From assembly GCA_013205085.1 (NCBI GenBank), contig JABMLH010000001.1:124001-188000 (forward strand): a DNA stretch of 64,000 nucleotides. Direction: 5' to 3'. Both the position numbers and the translations under genes were made by a program. The notes under the pieces are model-generated. The model was not told where the DNA came from, ran no database searches, and worked only from the letters and a program-made list of their open reading frames with translations. This DNA is from Microbacteriaceae bacterium VKM Ac-2854. Its GTDB lineage: Bacteria; Actinomycetota; Actinomycetes; Actinomycetales; Microbacteriaceae. Shown here one piece after another: positions 16,782-24,952 of the stretch; the first letter of the stretch is position 1; every line of letters begins with the position of its first letter.

Positions 16782-16837
16782 CGACCCGCGGGCTCCTCCG
16801 CTAACGTTCTAATGTCAGAACAAAGCTGGAGGAGCCC

Positions 16838-17275
16838 GTGCCCGAGCCCGAATCCGATGAGATCAACTTCCGCAGCCGGAAGTGGGTTCGCCCCGAAGAC
16901 CTGAACGCGAACGGCAGCCTGTTCGGCGGCAGCCTGCTGCGCTGGATCGACGAGGAGGCGGCGATCTACGCGATCCTGCAGCTCGGCAACGGCAATTGCG
17001 TCACCAAGTACATCTCCGAGATCAACTTCGTCTCCTCCGCCGAGCAGGGCGACTTGATCGAGATGGGGCTGCGCGCCACGCACTTCGGCCGCACCTCACT
17101 GACGATGCGCGCCGAGGTACGCAACATGATCACCCGGAAGAGCATCCTCACCATCGACACGATCGTCTTCGTGAACATCGGCGCGGACGGCCGCCCTGCG
17201 CCGCACGGCTACTCCGAGATCACCTACGACCGCGATCGGGTGCCGACCACCGGGCTGATCGACCTGCCCGCGTGA
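16838..17275 (+). CDS. Acyl-CoA thioesterase (hotdog fold, YciA/ACOT type)
   Basis: 145 residues starting at a GTG with GGAGGAG immediately upstream. NANGSLFGGSLLRWIDEEAAIYA carries the hotdog helix with the Asp of the HGG/NxxGxxFGG...D active site. FVSSAEQGDLIEMGLRATHFGRTSLTMRAEV is the conserved strand pair. It hydrolyses acyl-CoA thioesters in the cytoplasm; chain-length preference cannot be read. Confidence 0.85.
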   Translation: MPEPESDEINFRSRKWVRPEDLNANGSLFGGSLLRWIDEEAAIYAILQLGNGNCVTKYISEINFVSSAEQGDLIEMGLRATHFGRTSLTMRAEVRNMITRKSILTIDTIVFVNIGADGRPAPHGYSEITYDRDRVPTTGLIDLPA

Positions 17276-17342
17276 GCTCACCAGCGGGCGGTCGTTTCTG
17301 TGACGAGCGGCCGCCGAAGCCGCCGACGCGTACGCTGGAAGA

Positions 17343-18062
17343 ATGACTGCACTGCCCTCCGTCGCCGAGATCGCCGCCCTGATCGACCACGCCATCCTCA
17401 AGCCCGAGTTCACCCGGGAGGAGGTGGATGCGCAGCTCGCGGAGGCCGCGCAGTTCGGCGTGTTCAGCGTCTGCGTGCGCCCGTCCGACATCGCGCACGC
17501 GGTCGAGACGCTCGACGGCACGGACGTGCTGGTCGGCACCGTGATCGGCTTCCCGCACGGCACCACCTCGACCGCGGCGAAGGTCGCGGAGGTGACCCAG
17601 GCGCTGGCCGACGGCGCCTCCGAGCTCGACATGGTCGTCAACATCGGCTGGCTGCGCAGCGGGATGCTCGACGCGGTCGAGCGCGACATCCGTGCGGTGG
17701 TCGAGGCGGCGGGCGACCACATCGTGAAGGTCATCCTCGAGACGAACTACCTCGATGACGCGCAGATCGTGGCCGGGAGCGAGGCCTCCGAGCGCGCGGG
17801 CGCCGACTTCGTCAAGACGGCGACCGGCTTCGGCGGCGGCGGCGCGAACGCCCACGACCTCGCGCTGATGCGCGGCGCCGTGAGCGACGCGGTGCAGGTC
17901 AAGGCTTCCGGCGGCGTGCGCGACCTCGACACCCTGCTCGCCTTCCGCGAGCTCGGGGTGACCCGCTTCGGCACCAGCGGCTCCGCGGTCATCCTCTCCG
18001 ATCTCGCCGCGCGCCTCGCGGGCTCCGACTCCGCGGCCCGGGTCGACACGACCTCGTACTGA
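17343..18062 (+). CDS. deoC: Deoxyribose-phosphate aldolase
   Basis: 239 residues, standard class I DERA. LIDHAILKPEFT opens the barrel. FVKTATGFGGGGA contains the Schiff-base Lys and VKASGGVRDL the second essential Lys. It splits 2-deoxyribose-5-phosphate into glyceraldehyde-3-phosphate and acetaldehyde in deoxynucleoside catabolism. No other deo gene is adjacent. It ends at convergent palindrome A3. Confidence 0.95.
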   Translation: MTALPSVAEIAALIDHAILKPEFTREEVDAQLAEAAQFGVFSVCVRPSDIAHAVETLDGTDVLVGTVIGFPHGTTSTAAKVAEVTQALADGASELDMVVNIGWLRSGMLDAVERDIRAVVEAAGDHIVKVILETNYLDDAQIVAGSEASERAGADFVKTATGFGGGGANAHDLALMRGAVSDAVQVKASGGVRDLDTLLAFRELGVTRFGTSGSAVILSDLAARLAGSDSAARVDTTSY

Positions 18063-18078
18063 GGCCCGCGTCCTCCCC

Positions 18079-18137
18079 GCGAGATGCCTCTTTTGTACGC
18101 TTTGCACGGCGTGTCGGGTACACAAGAGGCATCTCGC
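18079..18137. repeat. 59-bp intergenic palindrome, family A copy 3
   Basis: Starts GCGAGATGCCTCTTTTGTACG and ends GGTACACAAGAGGCATCTCGC, flanked by CCCC and GGG. Same 59-bp length as the other copies, with two inner mismatches. It lies between the convergent deoC and hydrolase genes. Confidence 0.9.
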
Positions 18138-18172
18138 GGGGGTGCATCGCGCGGGGATGAGGGCGCGCGGGG

Positions 18173-19186
18173 TCAGCGGGTCATCGTGGACGTGAGGAAC
18201 GCGAGGGTCTTCTCCAGCGCGACGTGCGCATCCGTGAGGTACCAGTGGAACTGGTACTCGTGCGGCAGCTCGTCGCCGTGGTCGTCGGGGTAGAACAGCG
18301 CCGTCACCGGCACGCCGAGCGAGGCCAGGTGCGCGGCGAACGGCCGCGACTGCGGCTCGGTCAGCGGATCCGCGTTGCCGCCGCTGATGAAGGTCGGCGG
18401 GAACCGCGGGGTTACGTGATCGATCGTGGACATGTGGTCGCCGGCGAGCGTCTTCGACCAGTTCTTGCGCCCGGTGTACGACCACAGGGCGACCTGGAAC
18501 CCCCACTGCCCGAGCCCGGACGACTTCGACATCGTCTTGAGGTCGTAGATACCGCAGTGCAGCACCACGGCGCGGATGGCGTCGGTCGGCAGCTTGGTGG
18601 GCAGCCCGCTGGCGCGCGCGTAGGAGGGGTTCGTCACCACGGTGGCGAGCTGGCTCGCCAGCTGCGCGCCGGCGGAGTCGCCGGCCAGGGCGAGGCGGTC
18701 GCGGGCGATGCCGAGCCGACCCGCGTACTTGCGCAGGTGCTCCAGCGCAAGCAGCAATTGCTTCGGTGCGGTGGGGTAGACCGACTCGGGGCCCAGCGCG
18801 TAATCGAGACCGACCACGGTGTAGCCGCGCGCGGCGATCATCCGCAGATAGGGCTCGACCTGACCGCGGTCGCCCGAGATCCAGGCGCCGCCGTGGATCC
18901 ACACCACGGTGGGGAGCGGTCCGTCGACTCCGGCAGGACGGTACACGTCGGCGATGGTGTCGGGAGCACCGCGGTGCCCTGGAATGCCTTCGCGGATCCG
19001 GATGACGTCGGCCGGGGCGTCCGGCCACATCGTGGCCGCGGTGGACTTGGCGCCCTCCTCGAAGACCGAGCGGATCAGCATCGCCGACGGCCGCGGCGTG
19101 AATCGCAGCACGGCACCGACGCCCGCGAGCGCCGCGACGCCACCGGCGACGATCGCGGTCGTCGCGTTCTTCTTCCCCCTGAGCAC
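18173..19186 (-). CDS. Alpha/beta hydrolase (HSL-type esterase) with N-terminal membrane segment
   Basis: 337 residues from a GTG. An N-terminal hydrophobic helix (ATTAIVAGGVAALAGVGAVL, residues 8-27) could be a signal or anchor. The hydrolase core has HGGAW (oxyanion hole), GDSAG (nucleophile), an NADPLTE segment with the likely acid, and a C-terminal HGDELPHEYQFH region with the His. This fits the hormone-sensitive-lipase group of carboxylesterases. Located at the cell surface or membrane if the helix is a signal. Confidence 0.82.
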   Translation of the reverse strand: MLRGKKNATTAIVAGGVAALAGVGAVLRFTPRPSAMLIRSVFEEGAKSTAATMWPDAPADVIRIREGIPGHRGAPDTIADVYRPAGVDGPLPTVVWIHGGAWISGDRGQVEPYLRMIAARGYTVVGLDYALGPESVYPTAPKQLLLALEHLRKYAGRLGIARDRLALAGDSAGAQLASQLATVVTNPSYARASGLPTKLPTDAIRAVVLHCGIYDLKTMSKSSGLGQWGFQVALWSYTGRKNWSKTLAGDHMSTIDHVTPRFPPTFISGGNADPLTEPQSRPFAAHLASLGVPVTALFYPDDHGDELPHEYQFHWYLTDAHVALEKTLAFLTSTMTR

Positions 19187-19247
19187 CGGACCACCCTACG
19201 GGGGCGATGTTTCGAGCAGGCGAACGGGAGCCGGGAATCGATGCTGC

Positions 19248-19351
19248 GTGAAACGAAGGACGGCGCGGCGGGCCACCCCGTTTTCGCCTGCGACATCCGC
19301 GGATTCTCGCGGGTCGCTCGGGGTGCCCTTTCGCGTCGTCCTTCGTTTCAC
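19248..19351. repeat. Family F 104-bp intergenic palindrome
   Basis: GTGAAACGAAGGACGGCGCG (19248-19267) is mirrored by CGCGTCGTCCTTCGTTTCAC (19332-19351), with an inner pair GGGCCACCCCG / CGGGGTGCCC. It lies between the divergent hydrolase and TSUP genes. Only one copy is in the window. Confidence 0.85.
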
Positions 19352-19395
19352 ACACCGATTCGGTCCGACCGCTCCCGTGGTGGTCGGATGGACGT

Positions 19396-20148
19396 GTGAA
19401 AACTCTCGTTCTGCTCGCGATCGGTGCCGTCGGCGGCGTCCTCTCCGGAGCGTTCGGCGTCGGCGGCGGCATCGTGATGGTGCCGATGCTGATCGCCTGG
19501 GCCGGGTTCGATCAGCGCCAGGCCTCCGCGACCTCACTGCTCGCGATCGTGCCGACCTCGATCGCCGGCGCGATCGGCTACGCCGCCGAAGGCGAGGTGG
19601 CCTGGGGCCCAGCCGCGGTGATCGCCGCCGGGGCCATCGTCGGCACGCTGATCGGCACCTGGCTGCTGGTGCGCATCCCGCTGCGGATCCTGCAGTGGAT
19701 GTTCGTGGTGCTGCTGCTGCTCGCGGCGGTGCGGATGGCCGTGTTCGGCTCCAACGAGACCGGCGCTCCGGGTGAGGGCTGGGGCGTCTGGGTCGGTTTC
19801 GTCGGGCTCGGGCTGCTGATGGGTGTCGCCTCCGGGCTCTTCGGCATCGGCGGCGGTGCGATCGCCGTTCCCGTGCTGGTGGGCGCGTTCGGCATCGGTG
19901 ATCTGCTCGCGAAGGGCACCTCGCTCGCCGCGATGATCCCGACCGCGATCACGGGCACGGTGTCGAACGCGCGCCGCGGCCTGGTGCACCTGCGCGCCGG
20001 GCTGTTGGTCGGCGTCGCCGCCACGGCGTTCACCTTCGTCGGCGTGCTGGTGTCGTTCCTGCTCCCGGCTCAGCTCTCGGGCATCCTGTTCGCCGTGTTC
20101 CTCGTGGCGGCCGCCGTGCAGCTGGCGGTGAAGATCCGTCGGAGTTGA
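19396..20148 (+). CDS. TSUP (TauE/SafE) family membrane permease
   Basis: 250 residues and about eight hydrophobic helices in two related halves. Each half opens with the family motif: VGGVLSGAFGVGGGIVMVPML and LLMGVASGLFGIGGGAIAVPVLV. TSUP proteins move sulfite, sulfonates or other small organic anions; specificity is not evident. A GTG at 19396 is the start. It is followed 56 bp later by the PoxB-like gene. Confidence 0.87.
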   Translation: MKTLVLLAIGAVGGVLSGAFGVGGGIVMVPMLIAWAGFDQRQASATSLLAIVPTSIAGAIGYAAEGEVAWGPAAVIAAGAIVGTLIGTWLLVRIPLRILQWMFVVLLLLAAVRMAVFGSNETGAPGEGWGVWVGFVGLGLLMGVASGLFGIGGGAIAVPVLVGAFGIGDLLAKGTSLAAMIPTAITGTVSNARRGLVHLRAGLLVGVAATAFTFVGVLVSFLLPAQLSGILFAVFLVAAAVQLAVKIRRS

Positions 20149-20204
20149 AGAACTTCCGACGCAAGCCGTAGCGGATGCCCATCGCCCTCGGCTCGAATGG
20201 ACCC

Positions 20205-21959
20205 ATGGCTGAACAGACCGTTGCAGATCAACTCGTGGCTCAACTCGTGGAGGCCGGGGTCCGGCACATCTACGGCATCGTCGGCGACTCGCTCAATCCG
20301 ATCGTCGATTCGGTGCGCCGAACCGGCGGCTCCGCGAAGGGCGGCATCGACTGGATCCACACGCGCAATGAGGAGGCGGCGGCGTTCGCGGCGGGCGCGG
20401 AGGCACAGCTCACCGGCCGCCTGGCCGTCTGCGCCGGCAGTTGCGGGCCGGGGAATCTGCACCTGATCAACGGACTCTTCGACGCGCACCGCTCCTCCGC
20501 GCCGGTGCTGGCGATCGCCAGCCACATCCCGAGCACCGAGATCGGCTCGTCGTACTTCCAGGAGACGCATCCCGATCGGCTCTTCGTCGAGTGCTCGAAC
20601 TACCGCGAGCTGATCTCCACCGCCGCCCAGGCGCCGCGGGTGATCAACGCGGCGATGCGGCACGCGGTCGGCCTGCGCGGCGTCGCCGTCGTCACCATCC
20701 CGGGCGACGTGGCCGAGCTGAAGGCCGAGGGCACTGCGCCCGCCTTCGTGCTGCCGTCCGCGCCGACCCTGGTGCCCGCCGCCGCCGACGTCCAGGCCCT
20801 CGCCGAGGCCCTGAACACGGCCAAGACGGTCGCGATCTTCGCGGGTGCCGGCGTGCAGAACGCTCACGACGAGGTGGTCGCCTTCGCGGAGTTGCTCGGG
20901 GCGCCGGTGGGCCATTCGCTGCGCGGCAAGGAGTGGATCCAGTACGACAACCCGTTCGACGTCGGGATGACCGGCCTGCTCGGCTACGGCGCGGCGCACG
21001 CCGGGATGCACGACGCCGATCTCCTGCTGCTGCTCGGCACCGACTTCCCGTACGAGCAGTTCCTGCCGGATGCCTCGAAGGTCGTGATCGCGCAGGTGGA
21101 TGCGGATGCGTCGCACCTCGGTCGCCGGGTCAGCGTCGCGCATCCGGTGCACGGCGACGTGGCCGCGACCCTCCGAGCGTTGACGCCGCTGGTGCAGCGC
21201 AAGGACGACCGGCGCTTCCTCGAGAAGACGCTGAAGAAGCACCAGAAGCTGGTCACCGGCGTGGTGGGGAAGTACACCGACGTCGACACGCGCAGTCCGA
21301 TCCATCCCGAGTTCGCGGCCTCGCGGCTGGATGCGCACCTCGCGGACGACGCGATCGTCACGGCGGACACCGGCATGGGCAACGTCTGGCAGGCGCGCTA
21401 CCTCACGCCGAACGGGCGGCGCCGCCTGATCGGCTCGTACCTGCACGGCTCGATGGCCAACGCACTGCCGCAGGCGATCGGCGCGCAGATCTCGCATCCT
21501 GGTCGCCAGGTGGTCTCGCTCAGCGGCGACGGCGGGCTCTCGATGCTGATGGGCGAGCTGGTCACCGTCGCGATGTACAAGCTGCCGGTGAAGATCGTGG
21601 TGTTCAACAACTCCACGCTGGGTCTGGTGAAGGTGGAGATGCTGGTCGACGGCTTCCCGGACTTCGGCGTCGACGTGCCGATGGTGGATTACGCGGCCGT
21701 AGCGAACGCACTCGGGATCACGGGCATCAGGGTGGAGGATCCGCGCACGCTGGACGACGCGCTAGCCGCCGCGTTCGCCGCGGAGGGTCCGGCCCTCGTC
21801 GACATCGTCACCGACCCGCTCGCCCTGAGCCTGCCGCCCACGATCACGGGAACGCAGGTGAAGGGTTTCGCCCTGGCCATGTCGAAGATCGTGATGAACG
21901 GCGGCGCCGGCGAGGCGGTGGCGATGGCCCGCACCAACATCCGCCACGCCCTGCCCTGA
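20205..21959 (+). CDS. poxB: Pyruvate dehydrogenase (quinone)/pyruvate oxidase-like ThDP enzyme
   Basis: 584 residues. The three ThDP-enzyme domains are visible. The N-terminal PYR domain has the catalytic Glu in TRNEEAAAFAAGAEAQLTG, a central FAD-type domain follows, and the C-terminal domain has GDGGLSMLMGELVTVAMY...VFNNSTLG (Mg-ThDP motif GDGx-NN). The C-terminus extends past the core, as in PoxB proteins that bind the membrane. It likely oxidises pyruvate to acetate and CO2, passing electrons to menaquinone. The ATG at 20205 is preferred to one at 20175. Confidence 0.88.
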   Translation: MAEQTVADQLVAQLVEAGVRHIYGIVGDSLNPIVDSVRRTGGSAKGGIDWIHTRNEEAAAFAAGAEAQLTGRLAVCAGSCGPGNLHLINGLFDAHRSSAPVLAIASHIPSTEIGSSYFQETHPDRLFVECSNYRELISTAAQAPRVINAAMRHAVGLRGVAVVTIPGDVAELKAEGTAPAFVLPSAPTLVPAAADVQALAEALNTAKTVAIFAGAGVQNAHDEVVAFAELLGAPVGHSLRGKEWIQYDNPFDVGMTGLLGYGAAHAGMHDADLLLLLGTDFPYEQFLPDASKVVIAQVDADASHLGRRVSVAHPVHGDVAATLRALTPLVQRKDDRRFLEKTLKKHQKLVTGVVGKYTDVDTRSPIHPEFAASRLDAHLADDAIVTADTGMGNVWQARYLTPNGRRRLIGSYLHGSMANALPQAIGAQISHPGRQVVSLSGDGGLSMLMGELVTVAMYKLPVKIVVFNNSTLGLVKVEMLVDGFPDFGVDVPMVDYAAVANALGITGIRVEDPRTLDDALAAAFAAEGPALVDIVTDPLALSLPPTITGTQVKGFALAMSKIVMNGGAGEAVAMARTNIRHALP

Positions 21960-22083
21960 TCCGGGGTGACGTTCGCGCACGCGCTTGGCGCGTCACACGA
22001 AGTTCCTTGATGCGCCGACACCCCGAGAGTCGCTTGGGCCACCGTGGCTGATGTGTCACACTTAAGTAGCTTCAAAAGCGTTC

Positions 22084-22145
22084 GCCGCACACCGTGCGGC
22101 AAGTCCTACAGCCACCCCGTTGCTCGGGGTGGCTGTAGTTGTTTT
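22084..22145 (+). terminator. Leader hairpin and intrinsic terminator just before the DUF3800 gene
   Basis: A small hairpin GCCGCAC-ACC-GTGCGGC (22084-22100) is followed by a perfect 14-bp stem CTACAGCCACCCCG / CGGGGTGGCTGTAG (22106-22119, 22125-22138) and TTGTTTT. The U tract ends 5 bases before the GGAGGT of the DUF3800 gene. It is 146 bp past poxB, so it may be a transcription attenuator or the end of a small RNA rather than the poxB terminator. Confidence 0.8.
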
Positions 22146-22159
22146 GGTTCGGAGGTCAC

Positions 22160-23062
22160 ATGCTCCTTTGCTACGTCGACGAGTCGGGCGACGAACAGCC
22201 ACTCCGGACTCGAACCGACCCGCCAGTTCTCGTCATCGGCGGCCTCATCGTCCAGCACGAGCAGGCCAAATCGCTGATCTGGAAGTTCCTCCAGATCAAG
22301 AAAAAATACAACAACAGCCTGAGCCTTGACGACGCAAAACTATCTGACGTCGTCAGCTTGGAGATGAAAGGCAGTGACCTGCGGAGGGACGTGCGGTCCT
22401 CTTCGCGTCGACCGCGGCGTCGTGCTTTCGGAATCCTTGACGACGTGATGGCCTTGCTCGAGCAGCACAACGTCTCCCTGATCGGCGAGGTCCATGTCAA
22501 AGGCCAGCGTCCGCTGCGGCGGTGGGTCTACTCTGATGCGATCGCCTGGATGACTGAGCAGTTCGAGTCGGCGTTGCGGGCAGCAGATGCGCCGGGCCAG
22601 ATGATCCTGGACGCGCGCACGAAGGCTAAGAATGTTCCGAGTGTGCATCGGATCACGACGAAGCGGTTCAAAAGCGGCGGAGACCCGTTTCCCCGACTCG
22701 TCGAGTCGCCTCTGTTCGGCCACAGTGACGCGCACGTTGTACTTCAGATCGCCGACATCGTCGTCTCGGGGCTACTGTTCCCGATGGCCTGCGCCGGATT
22801 CTGTTCTTCGTTGATTGACAACGTCCACATCAATCCCGACTTCAGTCAGGTGAGGACGCGGTACGGAGCCAGGCTGCGGCTACTAGAGCATCGATACACG
22901 ACGGCCGGCGGAGGGCGCGCTGGGGGAGTCCGCGTTACGGACCACATGAACCATCAAACCGGACTCAACCTCTATCTCGAGGTGCCGTTCGAGTACCGGC
23001 CAGGAGCATCGACGTCGAACAACGCAACGATCTCAGTGAACGTCGCCGAGTCTACGAAGTAG
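22160..23062 (+). CDS. DUF3800 domain protein (predicted RNase H-fold nuclease)
   Basis: 300 residues. The N-terminus MLLCYVDESGDE is the DUF3800 hallmark (Asp7, Glu8). MILDARTKAK and the later HVVLQIADIVVSGLL supply further acidic positions. The family is predicted to adopt an RNase H-like nuclease fold and often turns up alone in accessory regions. Base composition and codon use differ from the neighbours (AAA/ATC-rich, lower GC), which suggests recent transfer. GGAGGT at 22151-22156 gives the start. A defence role is possible but unproven. Confidence 0.8.
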   Translation: MLLCYVDESGDEQPLRTRTDPPVLVIGGLIVQHEQAKSLIWKFLQIKKKYNNSLSLDDAKLSDVVSLEMKGSDLRRDVRSSSRRPRRRAFGILDDVMALLEQHNVSLIGEVHVKGQRPLRRWVYSDAIAWMTEQFESALRAADAPGQMILDARTKAKNVPSVHRITTKRFKSGGDPFPRLVESPLFGHSDAHVVLQIADIVVSGLLFPMACAGFCSSLIDNVHINPDFSQVRTRYGARLRLLEHRYTTAGGGRAGGVRVTDHMNHQTGLNLYLEVPFEYRPGASTSNNATISVNVAESTK

Positions 23063-23086
23063 TAGCGAACGCACCTGTCAATACAG

Positions 23087-23120
23087 AAGTTGCAGGTCAA
23101 CTTGCGTTGACCTGCAACTT
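23087..23120. terminator. Bidirectional hairpin terminator (family H copy 1)
   Basis: A perfect 14-bp stem AAGTTGCAGGTCAA / TTGACCTGCAACTT with a 6-base loop between the convergent DUF3800 and MFS genes. The outer AAGTTGCAG...CTGCAACTT is shared with the hairpin at 61961-62011. Confidence 0.85.
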
Positions 23121-23162
23121 TCACCGGAGGGGAGTGTCGCGGAGGGCGGCGCCGGGCCGCGC

Positions 23163-24389
23163 CTACTCGGCGCCGACGGCGACTGCTTCGGCCTCGACGA
23201 GCGCCGGCTCGGGGCCGTCGTCCACGCGAGCCAGGGCGTGGCGGCCGAGGAAGACCAGCAGCACGGCGACGAGGACGCACACCGCGGCGGCGAACATCGG
23301 GAACGCCGGCGAGATCGCGGCGGCCAAGGCGGAGGCGGCGGGCGGTGCGATCGCGCCGCCGAGGAAGCGGACGCCGGAGTAGGAGGACGAGGCAACCGAG
23401 CGCGGCAGGTCGGAGGCTTCCATCACGCACTCGGTGAGCACGGTGTTCACCACGCCGAGCATCAGGCCGCCGACCACGATGCAGACGATCAGGCCCACCT
23501 GCGACTGGATCAGCAGCCCGCCGGCGACGAGGTCGAGCGCGAGCAGCGTCAGCGCGAGCTTCAGCACGCTGGTGCGCTTCATCCGCGCGGTGAGCAGGGG
23601 CGCCACGAACACCGAGGTGATCGCGACGGCGAGCCCCCAGCCGAAGAAGGTGAAGCCCAGCCCCATCTCGTTCAGGCCCAGCGGATACGGGGTGTACGCG
23701 AGCAGGGTGAAGAAACCGATGTTGTAGAACAGCGCGGCGCCCGCGAGGTAGCGGATGCTGGCGACCTTGAGCGCGGCGAACGGCGCGGAGAGCTTGGTGG
23801 GGGTGCGCGGCGCGTTCTTGTCCTCGCGCAGCAGCACCATGATCGCGATGAAGCCGATGGCCATCAGCACGGCGGTGCCGAAGAACGGTCCGCGCCAGGA
23901 GATGGTGCCGAGGGATCCACCCAGCAGCGGACCCACGGCGATGCCGACGCCCAGGGCGGCCTCGTACAGGATGATCGCCGCGCTGGAGCCGCCGCTCGCG
24001 GCGCCGACGATGGTCGACAAAGCGGTGGAGATGAAGAGGGCGTTGCCCAGGCCCCAGCCGGCGCGGAATCCGATCACACCCTCGACGCTGCCCGCGGTGC
24101 CGGCCAAGGCGGCGAACACAACGATCAGGGCGAGGCCGATCATCAGCGTCTTCTTCGCACCGATCCGGCTGGAGAGGTACGAGGTGAAGAACATCACGAC
24201 GCCGGTGATCACCAGGTAGCTGGTGAACAGCAGCGACGTCTCGGTCGGGGTCGCCTTCAAGGCCTCGGCGATGGCGGGCAGGATCGGGTCGACGAGTCCG
24301 ATGCCCATAAAGGCGATGACCGCGGCGAACGCCACGGCCCAGACGGCGAGCGGTTGTTTGAGGATGGAGCCGGTGGGAGCGTGGGTCAC
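23163..24389 (-). CDS. MFS efflux transporter under MarR control
   Basis: 408 residues and about 12 hydrophobic helices. LVDPILPAIAEAL sits in helix 1, SRIGAKKTLMIGLAL is the loop 2-3 signature, and ALGVGIAVGPLLGGSLG is antiporter motif C, as in DHA1-type drug exporters. A GTG start overlaps the marR stop by 4 bp (GTGA), so it is cotranscribed with and probably repressed by that regulator. Confidence 0.87.
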   Translation of the reverse strand: MTHAPTGSILKQPLAVWAVAFAAVIAFMGIGLVDPILPAIAEALKATPTETSLLFTSYLVITGVVMFFTSYLSSRIGAKKTLMIGLALIVVFAALAGTAGSVEGVIGFRAGWGLGNALFISTALSTIVGAASGGSSAAIILYEAALGVGIAVGPLLGGSLGTISWRGPFFGTAVLMAIGFIAIMVLLREDKNAPRTPTKLSAPFAALKVASIRYLAGAALFYNIGFFTLLAYTPYPLGLNEMGLGFTFFGWGLAVAITSVFVAPLLTARMKRTSVLKLALTLLALDLVAGGLLIQSQVGLIVCIVVGGLMLGVVNTVLTECVMEASDLPRSVASSSYSGVRFLGGAIAPPAASALAAAISPAFPMFAAAVCVLVAVLLVFLGRHALARVDDGPEPALVEAEAVAVGAE

Positions 24390-24832
24390 GAGGTGGCGCC
24401 TTTCTGACGGGGAGTGGCGGGGCGGATGCTCGCCAGGCGGGATTCGATGATCCCGACGGCGCGCGCGATCGTGTCGCGCTCGTCATCGGCGAGGTCGGCG
24501 AACAGCGGCTGCATCGCGATGTCGATCCGCCGGCGCCAGTCGTCCAGCGCAGCGAATCCCGCATCCGTGCCCTCGACGAGCCAGGCCCGTCCGTCGGAGG
24601 GATCCGGCGCGCGGGTGCCCCAGCCGAGTTCTTCGAGACGCGAGACGATCGCGGTCATCGATGGCTGGCTGACGCGCACGTTCCGGGCGAGTTCGCCCAG
24701 CCGTACGGATCCGCGCTGCTGCAACTCGGCGAGAGCGTGCCACACCGCGGCGGACTGGCTGCCGCCCGCCTCTAACGAGGCGTACCGCGTCAGCGAATTC
24801 GTCGCATTGGCGAGCCGACTAACGTTGTTCAC
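24386..24832 (-). CDS. MarR-family transcriptional regulator
   Basis: 148 residues from a GTG at 24830-24832. The winged HTH is AVWHALAELQQRGSVRLGELARNVRVSQPSMTAIVSRLEELGW, followed by the wing RAPDPSDGRAWLVE. A longer frame starting at an ATG at 24866-24868 is rejected because it would translate the promoter and operator. It is the first gene of a two-gene unit with the MFS exporter and is likely an autorepressor released by the exporter's substrate. Confidence 0.87.
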   Translation of the reverse strand: MNNVSRLANATNSLTRYASLEAGGSQSAAVWHALAELQQRGSVRLGELARNVRVSQPSMTAIVSRLEELGWGTRAPDPSDGRAWLVEGTDAGFAALDDWRRRIDIAMQPLFADLADDERDTIARAVGIIESRLASIRPATPRQKGATS

Positions 24833-24837
24833 TCCCC

Positions 24838-24868
24838 AACCATATAGCGCATCTATATAGTTTGGCAA
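24838..24868 (-). promoter_or_regulatory. marR promoter with embedded MarR operator
   Basis: On the minus strand, TTGCCA (24863-24868) and TATATG (24841-24846) form -35 and -10 boxes 16 bases apart. The interval is filled by a near-perfect inverted repeat AACTATATAG-ATGCG-CTATATGGTT (24838-24862). Transcription would start at about the GTG of marR, so the mRNA may be leaderless. AT-rich dyads of this size are typical MarR sites. Confidence 0.75.
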
Positions 24869-24879
24869 TGTTTGTGCTT

Positions 24880-24949
24880 GCGAGGGACCCCCTCAGCGCG
24901 CGAGGACCCGCGGGCGGCGGGTCCCTCGCGCGCTGGAGGGGTCCCTCGC
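24880..24949. repeat. Family G 70-bp intergenic palindrome
   Basis: GCGAGGGACCCCCTCAGCGCGCGAGG-type left half (from 24880) is mirrored by CCTCGCGCGCTGGAGGGGTCCCTCGC (to 24949), with ACCCGC/GCGGGT at the tip. It lies between the P450 stop and the marR promoter, 3 bp from the P450 stop. Probably terminator-like. Single copy here. Confidence 0.8.
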
Positions 24950-24952
24950 AGG

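Noticed and set aside
22084-22145. Type III toxin-antitoxin RNA
   Set aside because: There are no tandem antitoxin repeats before the terminator, and the following protein is not a ToxN-like toxin; kept only as a leader/attenuator.
24833-24868. ATG at 24868 as marR start
   Set aside because: It would translate the -10 box and the operator dyad; the GTG at 24832 is a better start.
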